From JAUILA01 sp050289805 (GTDB lineage Bacteria > Bacteroidota > Bacteroidia > Cytophagales > Cyclobacteriaceae): a DNA stretch of 64,000 bases. The notes beneath the pieces are model-generated. The model made no database searches. It was not told the DNA's origin and was given only the letters and a program-made list of their open reading frames with translations. This document shows positions 1-8,910 of the stretch, piece after piece. Location: positions 124,001-188,000 of the forward strand of contig JBNKGL010000006.1 of NCBI GenBank assembly GCA_050289805.1, given 5' to 3'. Each line of letters starts with the position of its first letter. Positions within the stretch are counted from its first letter, which is position 1. A program made the position numbers and the translations under genes.

Positions 1-611
1 TCGTCCGGATTCTTTCACACCATAAGGACGTACAAACGATAAAGCTTGTCAACAGGCGTGAAATTGATATTTCCGCCTCTTCGATTGAACAAATAATTGC
101 AGACTTTGATCACCTTGAACAATCACGGGACGAGATGAGTGCAGATCTTGCCTGCTGCTGTCTTGGAACCACGATGAAGAAGGCAGGTAGTAAGGAAGCA
201 TTCTATAAGGTTGATCATGATTACATTATTTCATTCGCAAAAAATGCTTTTGAGGCAGGAGCGAAAAGATTTTTTCTGATCTCTTCGATGGGTGCTGATG
301 CCGGCTCCTCCCTGTATTATAATCGTGTGAAAGGGGAGACCGAAAGAGATATTCGCTCCATTGGATTTGAGGAGGTACGTATTTTAAGACCTTCATTATT
401 GCTGGGTGAACGAAATGAATCCCGCCTTGGCGAGTCGGTCGGTAAGTTGATAATGAGTGCTTTTGGGTTTCTGTTGATCGGGCCTTTAAAAAAATACCGT
501 GCAATCCATGCCAGTACGGTGGCAAAGTCGATGGTTAACCTTGCCGGAAGTCCGCAAAAAGGTATTTTTATATTGGAATCAGACGAATTGCAAAAACTGG
601 GAAAAGAATGA
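1..611 (+). CDS. NAD(P)-binding Rossmann-fold oxidoreductase-like protein, 5'-truncated
   Basis: The reading frame is open from base 3 to the TGA at 609-611, so the N-terminus lies outside the window. Visible pieces fit an extended-SDR or Tip30-like NAD(P)H-binding protein: a DLACCCLGTTMKKAGS stretch after a Rossmann strand, then FFLISSMGAD followed by YYNRVKGETE. The latter has the active-site-like Ser plus YxxxK arrangement, and RILRPSLLLGE follows. Such proteins bind NAD(P)(H); the substrate cannot be told. The stop overlaps the start of dtd in an ATGA, which suggests translational coupling. An internal ATG at 135 gives a shorter frame, but coding similarity continues upstream of it. The family is fairly certain and the exact function is unknown. 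Confidence 0.8.
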   Translation, partial: VRILSHHKDVQTIKLVNRREIDISASSIEQIIADFDHLEQSRDEMSADLACCCLGTTMKKAGSKEAFYKVDHDYIISFAKNAFEAGAKRFFLISSMGADAGSSLYYNRVKGETERDIRSIGFEEVRILRPSLLLGERNESRLGESVGKLIMSAFGFLLIGPLKKYRAIHASTVAKSMVNLAGSPQKGIFILESDELQKLGKE

Positions 612-1060
612 TTGCTGTAATACAACGGGTACAACATGCTTCAGTGGCGATTGATGGTTCAGATGTGGGAAGCATAGGTGAGGGGATGCTTGTCCTTCTC
701 GGCATTGAAGATGCAGATACGACTGAAGATATTGAGTGGCTCAGCCGGAAAATTATTAATCTTCGCATTTTCGGAGATGATGAGGGCGTAATGAACAGGA
801 GTGTCCTGGATATTTCAGGTGAAGTATTAATCGTTAGTCAGTTCACCCTGCACGCGAGTACAAAAAAAGGAAACAGGCCTTCCTATATTAAAGCCGCCAG
901 ACCAGAAGTGGCAATTCCGTTATATGAAGAGTTCATCGCCTCATGTGAAAATCTGCTGGGCAAAACTGTTCAGACCGGCGAATTTGGAGGTGACATGAAA
1001 GTGAGTCTTCTCAATGACGGACCGGTAACGATTATTATTGATACGAAAGACCGAAAATAA
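608..1060 (+). CDS. dtd: D-aminoacyl-tRNA deacylase
   Basis: A 150-residue protein of normal family length. It hydrolyses D-amino acids, and also glycine mischarged on tRNA-Ala, from tRNA in the cytoplasm. The two signature motifs are present: SQFTL at residues 77-81, followed by a TKKGNRPSY stretch, and NDGPVT at 136-141, which supplies the cross-subunit Gly-Pro chiral filter. The start ATG overlaps the stop of the upstream Rossmann gene by four bases, and its TAA shares one base with the ATG of the MazG-like gene. The three genes are therefore probably one transcript with coupled translation. Identification is very secure. Confidence 0.96.
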   Translation: MIAVIQRVQHASVAIDGSDVGSIGEGMLVLLGIEDADTTEDIEWLSRKIINLRIFGDDEGVMNRSVLDISGEVLIVSQFTLHASTKKGNRPSYIKAARPEVAIPLYEEFIASCENLLGKTVQTGEFGGDMKVSLLNDGPVTIIIDTKDRK

Positions 1061-1386
1061 TGACGATCAAGGAAGCACAGGAAACGGTTGATGCATGGAT
1101 CAACTCGACAGGAGTCCGGTATTTTAATGAACTTACCAATATGGCAATTCTCACTGAAGAAGTTGGTGAAGTCGCGAGAATTATGGCCCGCCGGTATGGG
1201 GAACAGTCTGAAAAGCCTGCTGATGCCGGCAAGGATCTTGGGGATGAAATGGCCGATGTCCTTTGGGTATTAATCTGCCTGGCAAACCAGACAGGAATAG
1301 ATCTTACAGAAGCATTTAGAAAAAACCTGGAAAAAAAGAATATCCGTGATCAGGATCGTCACAGGAACAATCCTAAACTGCATTAA
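1060..1386 (+). CDS. MazG-like nucleotide pyrophosphohydrolase
   Basis: A 108-residue single-domain MazG/all-alpha NTP pyrophosphatase. The metal-binding signature is visible as EEVGE at residues 33-37 and DEMAD at 62-66, matching the EExxE...ExxD pattern that binds Mg2+ and the triphosphate. These enzymes cleave (d)NTPs to NMP and pyrophosphate and are usually viewed as house-cleaning. The gene is coupled to dtd through a one-base TAATG overlap. Its stop overlaps the 3' end of the convergent comB by a few bases. The E. coli MazG has two such domains; this is the short, one-domain type. Exact nucleotide preference is unknown. Confidence 0.93.
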   Translation: MTIKEAQETVDAWINSTGVRYFNELTNMAILTEEVGEVARIMARRYGEQSEKPADAGKDLGDEMADVLWVLICLANQTGIDLTEAFRKNLEKKNIRDQDRHRNNPKLH

Positions 1387-2093
1387 TCCTGAGAGGCCAT
1401 CAAGGCGCCGTCGATAAGTTCCGGAACCACATCAAATTCATCCAACTTCAGGCAATACTCAATGTCGCGCCCGATATTGAGTCGTTTCAACCGCTGCGCA
1501 TGCGACGACATGAGTACATGTTCCAGTAAGTTATCTTTCATGCCCAGGTATGAATGCAAAGCCACCAGAGGGGCGTCGCAAACGGGCTTGAATTCCGGCA
1601 TGATCAGGTCTGTAAGTGCACCAGCGAATAGTGTGTCTTCAAGATTTACTTTTCCCTTCCATCCAGCGCAAACAATTAATACATCCTTATCCTTTTTCCG
1701 AACCCAGTCGGCAACAGCAGAAATATTGAGAAATGAACCTATGATGATATGATCTCCGGAAAGTGATTTTTCAATTGCCTGCGTTCCATTGGTGGTGGTT
1801 ACAGCCACTTTTTTACCTTTATTGGCCGGATCCATATAGTCGAATGGGGAATTGCCAAGATCAAACCCTTCCACTTTTTGCCCGTTTCGTTCCCCCGCAA
1901 TCAGGTAACCAGACTCTTTCATCTGAACACAACTGTCAAGATCAGCGAATGGCCTGATTTCTGAAATTCCACTGCCAATGCCGGCGGTCATGCAGGATGT
2001 GGCTCTCAGAATATCGACAACCACGATCACCCGTCCTTCAATTTCATGCAGGCCGATCAGCTTTGGCGAGAGACAAACATCAAGTCCCCTCAT
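1383..2093 (-). CDS. comB: 2-phosphosulfolactate phosphatase family protein (ComB)
   Basis: A 236-residue protein with the ComB signatures VVVDILRATS (24-33), GERNG (67-71) and GFDLGNSP (76-83). The family is named for the Mg2+-dependent step from 2-phosphosulfolactate to 3-sulfolactate in coenzyme M biosynthesis. In bacteria the gene often occurs without other CoM genes, and none is seen here, so sulfolactate or a related phosphoester is only a possible substrate. It lies 3 bp downstream of gcvT on the same strand and is probably co-transcribed with it. The 3' end overlaps the convergent MazG-like gene by four bases. Confidence 0.9.
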   Translation of the reverse strand: MRGLDVCLSPKLIGLHEIEGRVIVVVDILRATSCMTAGIGSGISEIRPFADLDSCVQMKESGYLIAGERNGQKVEGFDLGNSPFDYMDPANKGKKVAVTTTNGTQAIEKSLSGDHIIIGSFLNISAVADWVRKKDKDVLIVCAGWKGKVNLEDTLFAGALTDLIMPEFKPVCDAPLVALHSYLGMKDNLLEHVLMSSHAQRLKRLNIGRDIEYCLKLDEFDVVPELIDGALMASQD

Positions 2094-2096
2094 GGA

Positions 2097-3179
2097 TCAG
2101 ATCAATGGTAATTTTTGTACTTCTGCTTTCAGTTTGCGATTTCTTACCTCAATGAAAATTTCTGTTCCTGGTGCGGCAGATTCAGTGGTTACATAACCCA
2201 GGCCTATTCCAATGCCCAGGGTGGGTGACATTGTTCCCGAGGTTACTTTTCCGATTTGATTGCCGTTGGAGTCCATGATCGGGTAGTCATGACGCGGAAT
2301 ACCGCGATCAATCATTTTAAATCCCACCAGCTTTTTTGATACCCCTGACTCCTTTTGAGCTTTGAGATTATCGGCATTTACGAAATCCTTGGTGAATTTG
2401 GTAATCCATCCCAGGCCTGCTTCAAGCGGCGATGTATTGTCATCAATGTCATTTCCATACAGACAATATCCCATTTCCATTCGCAAAGTGTCCCGGGCTC
2501 CCAATCCAATAGGCCTGATACCAAAAGCCGCACCACTTTCCATGATGGCATTCCATGCTTTTTCCGCAAAGGCGTTCGGTACATAAAGCTCAAACCCTCC
2601 GGCTCCGGTATAACCTGTTGCGGAGATTATCACATCCGTGATGCCTGCAAATTCTGCAGTAACAAAATGATAGAACTTTACCGAGGATAAATCTGTATCG
2701 GTAAGTGACTGAAGTGCTTCAGTTGCTTTCGGCCCCTGAACGGCAAAGAGTGACAGGTCATCGGAAACGTTCAGCATTTCAGCATTTTCCGGTTTGTACT
2801 GTTGGATCCAGTTCCAGTCCTTTTCTATGTTCGAGGCATTCACAACCAGCATATAGTGTTCATCGGCCAGTTTATACACCAGTAGATCATCCACGATTCC
2901 TCCCTGAGTATTGGGCAGACAGGAATACTGAGCTTGTCCGTCAATCAGCTTCGATGCGTCATTTGATGTTACTTTCTGAATCAGGTCAAGCGCACCCGGT
3001 CCTGAAACCATGAACTCGCCCATATGGGATACATCAAAAATACCTACTCCCTCACGAACGGTATTGTGTTCTTCCATGTCGGATGAATAACGAACCGGCA
3101 TTAGATAGCCTGCGAAGGGGACCATCTTAGCTCCCAGCTGTTCGTGAATGTGATTGAGTTGTATTTTTTTCAATTCCAT
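2097..3179 (-). CDS. gcvT: Glycine cleavage system T protein (aminomethyltransferase)
   Basis: A 360-residue protein of standard GcvT length. It transfers the methylene carbon from the aminomethyl-lipoyl H protein to tetrahydrofolate, releasing ammonia. FDVSHMG (48-54), GGIVDDLLVY (93-102, with the conserved acidic pair near the folate site), VVNASN (112-117) and a C-terminal barrel domain ending in KLPLI are all visible. Its neighbours are comB (3 bp downstream) and an alpha/beta hydrolase 64 bp upstream on the same strand. gcvH and gcvP are not in the window, so the system is split in this genome. Confidence 0.97.
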   Translation of the reverse strand: MELKKIQLNHIHEQLGAKMVPFAGYLMPVRYSSDMEEHNTVREGVGIFDVSHMGEFMVSGPGALDLIQKVTSNDASKLIDGQAQYSCLPNTQGGIVDDLLVYKLADEHYMLVVNASNIEKDWNWIQQYKPENAEMLNVSDDLSLFAVQGPKATEALQSLTDTDLSSVKFYHFVTAEFAGITDVIISATGYTGAGGFELYVPNAFAEKAWNAIMESGAAFGIRPIGLGARDTLRMEMGYCLYGNDIDDNTSPLEAGLGWITKFTKDFVNADNLKAQKESGVSKKLVGFKMIDRGIPRHDYPIMDSNGNQIGKVTSGTMSPTLGIGIGLGYVTTESAAPGTEIFIEVRNRKLKAEVQKLPLI

Positions 3180-3243
3180 AATTAGCTTTTCTTTGGCCGC
3201 AAAAATAGCAAATACGGCGATTTTTTCATGCCCCGGGGAGTCA

Positions 3244-4068
3244 TTAGTTCAATTGAGAAGTTAACCATGAAACCACTGAATGAAAAAGGGATTCGCGGCT
3301 TTTGTCATGATGCATTTCATGATGTACTCCAGGAAACAATTTCAGGTCAATGAGTAACTCATTCATCTTTTCAAGTTCGATTGATCCCAAATGAGAAGTG
3401 ATCGGGTCGGCGGTGCCATGCATCAGGAGTATTGGAGTGGAGAGTTTATCCCCATTTTCCAAAACAAAGCTGGCGGCTTCTGATACACTATTGAAGAGCC
3501 CGACTGAAATTTGGTCATGAACCATCGGATCTTTGACGTATCGTTCCACTTCCTCGGGAAGCGTGGAAATTCCCCCCGGATCCAGTTCATTTGAAACCGT
3601 AAGGCCCGGCGCCATTCTTGATAATAATGAGGAGAGAAATTTTTTAAAGGGAGGAACTTTGGTATCAAGAAGGAGCCAGGGGGATGATACAATAGCTCCC
3701 TTAATATCGGTAACAGGTCGTTTCAGAAGATAATTAAGTACAATATTTCCCCCCAGGCTATGGCCATACAGAAAAACCGGCAGGCCTGGATAGTGCTCCA
3801 GCGCATACCGGATTACAGCGCTCACTTCATCGAGAAAAATGTCATAATGGGCCACATGACCTCTTTTCCCCGGTGACTTCCCATGACCGATATGATCTGT
3901 TCCCAGGCAATGAAACCCGTTGGAAGTAAGATGGGTAAATAGGCCGTCATAACGGGCGATATGCTCCCCCATTCCATGAACGAAAACAACAATACCCACA
4001 GGATGCGCAGCCTCAGCAAGGTTTCCTGTGAGTGTTAAACCGGATAATTCAATAGTAAATTCCTGCAT
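3244..4068 (-). CDS. Alpha/beta hydrolase, monoacylglycerol-lipase-like
   Basis: A 274-residue single-domain serine hydrolase of the hydrolase_4 / monoglyceride lipase type. HGMGEH (31-36) forms the oxyanion region and GHSLGG (102-107) carries the nucleophile Ser104. The likely acid is the Asp of TADP near 221 and the base is a His near 249 in GVHHEM. There is no signal peptide, so it should be cytoplasmic and probably acts on monoacylglycerols or lysophospholipid-like esters; the substrate is inferred from the family only. It sits 33 bp downstream of a small membrane-protein gene and 64 bp upstream of gcvT, all on the minus strand. Confidence 0.9.
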   Translation of the reverse strand: MQEFTIELSGLTLTGNLAEAAHPVGIVVFVHGMGEHIARYDGLFTHLTSNGFHCLGTDHIGHGKSPGKRGHVAHYDIFLDEVSAVIRYALEHYPGLPVFLYGHSLGGNIVLNYLLKRPVTDIKGAIVSSPWLLLDTKVPPFKKFLSSLLSRMAPGLTVSNELDPGGISTLPEEVERYVKDPMVHDQISVGLFNSVSEAASFVLENGDKLSTPILLMHGTADPITSHLGSIELEKMNELLIDLKLFPGVHHEMHHDKSRESLFHSVVSWLTSQLN

Positions 4069-4101
4069 GTGGGCGGCTTAGTTCAGGCCACCCTCCACCG
4101 A

Positions 4102-4308
4102 TTATTTTCTGGACGGCGAAATGACCTGAAATGGTAGCATAATAATCGCCTCAATTAAATTAAAAATGCCCGAAACTGCAATTCCTAATAAACGGAATGG
4201 CAATGCCAGAATCCAGATGATCGGATAAAATAACAGCAGGAATAACGCCAATGGCCAGCAGAGTACCAGCAGAATACTCCATAGGAGCAATGTTGTGATG
4301 AATTTCAT
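4102..4308 (-). CDS. Small hydrophobic membrane protein of unknown function
   Basis: A 68-residue protein made almost entirely of hydrophobic residues. Two membrane segments are likely (about 5-30 and 31-60), with a short basic tail ending in SPSRK. No known domain is recognised. It is the first gene of the minus-strand run that continues into the alpha/beta hydrolase, gcvT and comB. The frame was preferred over an overlapping 70-residue frame (4160-4372) because it has the clean hydrophobic pattern of a membrane protein and a normal ATG. Function unknown. Confidence 0.62.
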   Translation of the reverse strand: MKFITTLLLWSILLVLCWPLALFLLLFYPIIWILALPFRLLGIAVSGIFNLIEAIIMLPFQVISPSRK

Positions 4309-4440
4309 GTTGTTGTGTTGTTGAGTTTTGACCTATACCTTTATAACGATGTTCGTATGGAAAAAGATACAAATTTTTTCAAACGATCATTAATATTTTT
4401 GAATGATTGCATAAACATATTGATTTAAAGATAATTCACA

Positions 4441-5193
4441 ATGAATATTGACCTTACACAAAAAGTTGTTTTGGTAACTGGCGGAAGCCGGGGAATCGGG
4501 GCTGCGGCAGTTCGTGCTTTGGCTGATGCGGGTGCGACAGTCGCATGTCAGTACCAACATTCCGAGAAAGCCGCGAAAAAGGTACAGTCGACCAATCCGG
4601 AAAAAATACATCTGTTCAGGTGTAACCTGGAATCTTCCGATGAAACGCTGGCGCTCACCGGAAAGGTTATCGGGAAATTGGGCCGCATTGATGTATTGAT
4701 CAACAATGCGGGGATTGCACTCAACTCAGCGATCAATGGAAATGATCAGGAGTGGCTGGCCGACTGGGATCGCACCATGGCTGTTAATTTGCGCGCCTGT
4801 GCTACCCTTTGCCGTGCAGTGATCCCATTGTTTCAGGGATCCGGTGTGATCATCAATGTGAGTTCCCGGGCCGCACATCGCGGAGATACACAGGATTACC
4901 TTGCATATGCCGCTTCGAAAGGGGGAATGGAAGCGTTAACCAAATCATTGGCGCGCGCCTTTGGGAAAAATGGTGTTGCCGTATTCGGGATCGCTCCCGG
5001 ATTCACACGAACAGATATGGCACAGGATTTTATTGATACCTATGGAGAAGATTATGCCAGCAGTGACATTGCCCTTAATAAGCTTACCGAGCCCGATGAC
5101 ATTGCGCCGTTCTTCGTTTTTCTGGCCAGCGGCAACGCGACCCATGCTACCGGTACAACCATCGATGTAAATGCCGGAAGTTATGTTCGGTAG
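4441..5193 (+). CDS. SDR family NAD(P)-dependent oxidoreductase (FabG-like)
   Basis: A 250-residue classical short-chain dehydrogenase. The cofactor loop is GGSRGIG (14-20), NNAG is at 88-91, the catalytic Ser is in VSSRA near 141-142, and Tyr156 and Lys160 form the YxxxK motif in YAASK. It is followed by the PGFTRTDMA substrate-loop region. This layout matches 3-oxoacyl-ACP reductase-like enzymes, but many SDRs with other substrates look the same and no fatty-acid gene is adjacent, so the reaction is left open. It is transcribed alone, divergent from the small membrane-protein gene. Confidence 0.9.
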   Translation: MNIDLTQKVVLVTGGSRGIGAAAVRALADAGATVACQYQHSEKAAKKVQSTNPEKIHLFRCNLESSDETLALTGKVIGKLGRIDVLINNAGIALNSAINGNDQEWLADWDRTMAVNLRACATLCRAVIPLFQGSGVIINVSSRAAHRGDTQDYLAYAASKGGMEALTKSLARAFGKNGVAVFGIAPGFTRTDMAQDFIDTYGEDYASSDIALNKLTEPDDIAPFFVFLASGNATHATGTTIDVNAGSYVR

Positions 5194-5296
5194 GAAAATG
5201 TAGGCCAGATCGATAAAAATCAATAAAACTCTTACGTTGAAGGCATTGAATCTAAAAAATTAATTAACTTGGAAGTTGTATTTTTTGATTGCTGGG

Positions 5297-7417
5297 ATGC
5301 GCATTTTTTTAATTATTTTCCTTTTCATCGTTCCCTCCCTACTCCTGAATGCCGGCATTAAGCCAACGGTTTACACTGAATCCGGCAGACAAGGCCTGAA
5401 AGACGAGGATGGACAAATACTAATTCCCGCCAGATATGAAAAAGTTGGCTGGTCTTCAGGGGAGATACGTGTCCTAAAGGGTGTGATCGGATACCAGGAA
5501 AATGGTAAGTGGGGATTGATCAGTCTTCAGAATAAAATTCTTTCGAAAGCGATATACCGAAGCCTGATACCTGCCGGAGAAGAAGCAATAATCGCATCAG
5601 TGCAGAATGCCTCCATGCGATTTGTTCCTTCCGGAGTAATTTCAGTAGAGGGTAAAACTTTAATCCCGTTTGACTATTTGCGAATTCAGCCCGCCGGGGA
5701 ATTATTTATTGTCCAATCCTACAATGGAGGCGATATCCGATTTGGGGTTGTTGATAATCATAACAGGAAAATTCTGTCAAGTCATTTTCGCGAGATCAGG
5801 TTCGTGGGAGAGAAGAGATTCGCTGTAATGAATGATTCCGGGAAATGGGCATTGTTCGGTGCAAATGGTGATCCGCTGTCAGGATTTACATTTGACCGCA
5901 TCGAAAATTTTGAAAAAGGGTATGCACGGACATCCCGTCATCGATCCATAGGATTACTCGATCACGAAGGAAAATGGAAGATAAATCCTGAATATTCATC
6001 AATCCAGGTGAACGGGGTTGACGCGGTGGCCACGCCTTTTGCCCGATGGGATGTCCTTACCGAGCAGAATGAGAAATTGCATTCAGTAGCGTTCGATAGT
6101 ATTCTTCCTTGGCAAAAGGAATACTGGAAGGTCATAGCCAATGGACATGAATGGATTGTTGATCAGGATTTCAACCCGGTTACACCGGATAATTATAATC
6201 ATATTGATCGGCTGAATTCAGAACTACTCACATTTGCCGACAATGATAAGTACGGAGTTATTTTCAAGGATGGTTCATTTCTGATCAGGGCCAATTTCGA
6301 TACTTTATTTTCCTTTGAAGAAAGAATTTATGCCTATGCGGGCGCTGGTGTAGAAAGGGGTTGGTCGCTGTTTGATTTCGAAGGTGAGAAGCTTACCGAT
6401 TTCAGCTATCAGCAAATGCAGAAAGAACAGGCTCCCGGACTGCTGCCTGTAAAGCGAAATTTGAAATGGGGAATGATCAAAAGAGATGGTTCAGAATCCA
6501 TTCCTTGTACCTATGATTCAATAGGCATGTCCATTCCCGGTAAGATCGTTGTTCAGTTTCGTGGTAAATGGGGAATAATTGATGAATCTGGTGAATGGAT
6601 CCTTACTCCGAAGGAAGGCACAATTCAACTGATTAACAATAATCTTTATTTACAGCACCACGCAGGGGTTACGTACCTGAAGCATATCACTGAGGGCACA
6701 GTCTATTTTACAGAGAACCCGATAGTCGTTAAAGATGGTTACCTGATTGAAAGCCGTGGCAAAGATGCTTTCTGGAAAATTAATTTTTCAGGTCAGATTC
6801 TGAATATTGCAGAGCGGCAGGAATATGAAGAAATAAGAACCGAAAGTGAGGGATTTATCGCTGTGAAAATTAACGGACGGTATGGATTCATCGACCTTCA
6901 GGACAGGCTTCGGATTGCGAACCGGTATGATGATGTCAGGGATTTCCATGAAGGGCTTGGTGGTTTTAAGTTACTCGGGAAATGGGGATTTCTAAATAAA
7001 CAGGAAGGTATTGAAATTCAGCCCCGCTTCGATGGCATTGGGAATTTTGAGAACGGGCTTTGCATTGTGACCGACAAGGGCAAAGCGGGGGTAATCGATA
7101 AAAAAGGCAACTGGATTATTCGTGCGGAATATGAACAGGTTCGTCATATGGAAAACGGCCATTATCTGATCAGGAAAAACGGTAAAATGGGATTACTCGA
7201 TGCCAACGGACGAATCATTGTCGGTCCCAAATACGATGAACTTCAAGACCTTAACGACGGACAGGTGATCGTTCGTAATTACGGTAAATACGGACTCATA
7301 AATCGCAGGGGTGAGGACCTGATACCCATCAGTTACGATTTTCTCCTCTATGACCACTTTAATCAATGTTACCTCGGAATGAAAAAAGTGGATTCCAAAA
7401 CCATTCCGCTGCGATAA
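5297..7417 (+). CDS. Secreted WG-repeat protein
   Basis: About 706 residues, starting at the ATG at 5297, which directly opens a signal peptide (MRIFLIIFLFIVPSLLLNAG). An in-frame TTG at 5276 would add seven residues and break this pattern. The rest is a chain of roughly a dozen WG (KWG) repeats of the type GKWGLIS...G...I.P..Y; clear copies include NGKWGLIS, NLKWGMIKRDG, RGKWGIIDESG, NGRYGFIDLQD, LGKWGFLN and YGKYGLINRRG. WG repeats form beta-rich solenoids thought to bind other proteins or surfaces; no catalytic domain is present. It is probably periplasmic or outer-membrane-associated, since no lipobox is seen. Function unknown. The gene is upstream of nfeD-floA by 32 bp and may be co-transcribed. 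Confidence 0.85.
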   Translation: MRIFLIIFLFIVPSLLLNAGIKPTVYTESGRQGLKDEDGQILIPARYEKVGWSSGEIRVLKGVIGYQENGKWGLISLQNKILSKAIYRSLIPAGEEAIIASVQNASMRFVPSGVISVEGKTLIPFDYLRIQPAGELFIVQSYNGGDIRFGVVDNHNRKILSSHFREIRFVGEKRFAVMNDSGKWALFGANGDPLSGFTFDRIENFEKGYARTSRHRSIGLLDHEGKWKINPEYSSIQVNGVDAVATPFARWDVLTEQNEKLHSVAFDSILPWQKEYWKVIANGHEWIVDQDFNPVTPDNYNHIDRLNSELLTFADNDKYGVIFKDGSFLIRANFDTLFSFEERIYAYAGAGVERGWSLFDFEGEKLTDFSYQQMQKEQAPGLLPVKRNLKWGMIKRDGSESIPCTYDSIGMSIPGKIVVQFRGKWGIIDESGEWILTPKEGTIQLINNNLYLQHHAGVTYLKHITEGTVYFTENPIVVKDGYLIESRGKDAFWKINFSGQILNIAERQEYEEIRTESEGFIAVKINGRYGFIDLQDRLRIANRYDDVRDFHEGLGGFKLLGKWGFLNKQEGIEIQPRFDGIGNFENGLCIVTDKGKAGVIDKKGNWIIRAEYEQVRHMENGHYLIRKNGKMGLLDANGRIIVGPKYDELQDLNDGQVIVRNYGKYGLINRRGEDLIPISYDFLLYDHFNQCYLGMKKVDSKTIPLR

Positions 7418-7449
7418 TTTTAGTAAGTTAGTTACCTACTTCGATAGGT

Positions 7450-7917
7450 ATGGAATGGTTCATAGTACTGGCTTTGGTAATATTTGGCCTGGGAATGATC
7501 CTGGTAGAAATAATCTTCGTTCCGGGTACAACATTCGTTGGAATAACCGGTATTATCTCGGCAATTATCGGAGTATACCTGAGCTTTGTTTATTTCGGGC
7601 CAACCGTGGGCGCGTGGTTTCTGATCATCAGCAGCCTGATGTTTGCCACATCTCTTTACTTTGGCTTTCGCGGCCAAACGTGGGACCGGTTTTCACTGAA
7701 AGACAGCATCCAGAGTAAATTCAATGAAAACCTGACAGTCGATCTTCAGGTGGCTCAGCAAGGAATGACAATCTCAAGTCTTCGACCTGTAGGAAAGGCT
7801 GAATTTGATAGTAAAACGTATGAAGTTAAAAGTCATGGGGATTACATTGACAGCGGGACAAAGGTGGAGATCATTAAGATTGATGGAAATAATATTTTTG
7901 TACAACCAATAAACTGA
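7450..7917 (+). CDS. NfeD-like membrane protein
   Basis: A 155-residue protein with two or three N-terminal membrane segments (about 3-25, 28-48 and 52-72) and a C-terminal OB-fold-like domain from about residue 100 (GMTISSLRPVGKAEFD...). That is the layout of short NfeD proteins. NfeD proteins partner flotillin/stomatin-type proteins and are thought to shape membrane microdomains. The neighbour confirms this: floA starts 4 bp after its stop, so the two form an operon. No protease domain is present, so this is the short NfeD1b type. Confidence 0.88.
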   Translation: MEWFIVLALVIFGLGMILVEIIFVPGTTFVGITGIISAIIGVYLSFVYFGPTVGAWFLIISSLMFATSLYFGFRGQTWDRFSLKDSIQSKFNENLTVDLQVAQQGMTISSLRPVGKAEFDSKTYEVKSHGDYIDSGTKVEIIKIDGNNIFVQPIN

Positions 7918-7920
7918 TTT

Positions 7921-8910
7921 ATGGACGGTCTCGGATTAGTAGTAGTTATTTTACTCGGTATAGTAGCATTTTTTGTGTTCCTGTATTTTATCCCGGTGGG
8001 ATTATGGATCACCGCGCGCTTTTCCAACGTAAAAGTTGGCCTCTTTGAACTCATGTTTATGCGAATAAGGAAGGTGCCGCCGAGCATCGTGGTGAATTCA
8101 CTGATCACAGCAACAAAAGCAGGCCTCAATGTAACAACCAAGGAACTGGAAACGCATTACCTGGCCGGCGGTCATGTGCCATCTGTGATCAAGGCGCTGA
8201 TTTCTGCCGATAAGGCGAATATCAATCTCACCTTCAAACAGGCTACAGCAATTGATCTAGCGGGAAGAGACGTATTTGAAGCTGTTCAGATCTCCGTTAA
8301 TCCGAAAGTAATTACGACTCCAAAAGTAGCCGCCGTGGCGGCGGATGGAATTCAGCTGATCGCCATTGCACGGGTTACAGTTCGCGCCAACATTCAGCAA
8401 CTGGTAGGTGGTGCTGGTGAAGATACGATCCTTGCCCGTGTAGGAGAAGGTATTGTAACCTCCATTGGTTCTGCCGCTTCACACAAGGATGTACTTGAAA
8501 ACCCTGATAAAATTTCCAAACTCGTACTTCAGCGTGGCCTGGATGCCGGAACGGCGTTCGAAATACTGTCAATTGATATCGCCGATGTTGATGTAGGAGC
8601 GAACATTGGTGCAAAACTTCAGACTGACCAGGCGTCTGCAGACCTGAAAGTGGCTGAAGCAAAGGCAGAGGAGCGTCGTGCGATGGCCGTAGCGCTTGAG
8701 CAGGAGATGAAGGCAAAAGCACAGGAAGCAAGGGCCAAGGTGATCGAAGCAGAAGCGGAAGTGCCAAAAGCCATATCAGAATCATTCCGCAGTGGAAATC
8801 TTGGTATTATGGATTATTATCGAATGGATAATATCAAAGCAGACACTGAAATGAGGGAATCCATTGCTAAACCTGGTGCCGGATCTTCAAAGAAAAGCAA
8901 GGATAAATAA
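7921..8910 (+). CDS. floA: Flotillin-like protein FloA
   Basis: A 329-residue protein, close to the 331 residues of Bacillus FloA. An N-terminal membrane hairpin (about 3-25) is followed by a Phb/SPFH-like domain containing the typical GRDVFEAVQISVNPKVITTP run and ARVTVRANIQQLVGGAGEDTI. The C-terminal part is a charged Ala/Glu coiled coil (AEAKAEERRAMAVALEQEM...). FloA organises membrane microdomains that gather signalling and secretion proteins. It directly follows its nfeD partner. Its stop abuts the stop of the convergent L,D-transpeptidase-like gene with no base between them. Confidence 0.95.
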   Translation: MDGLGLVVVILLGIVAFFVFLYFIPVGLWITARFSNVKVGLFELMFMRIRKVPPSIVVNSLITATKAGLNVTTKELETHYLAGGHVPSVIKALISADKANINLTFKQATAIDLAGRDVFEAVQISVNPKVITTPKVAAVAADGIQLIAIARVTVRANIQQLVGGAGEDTILARVGEGIVTSIGSAASHKDVLENPDKISKLVLQRGLDAGTAFEILSIDIADVDVGANIGAKLQTDQASADLKVAEAKAEERRAMAVALEQEMKAKAQEARAKVIEAEAEVPKAISESFRSGNLGIMDYYRMDNIKADTEMRESIAKPGAGSSKKSKDK

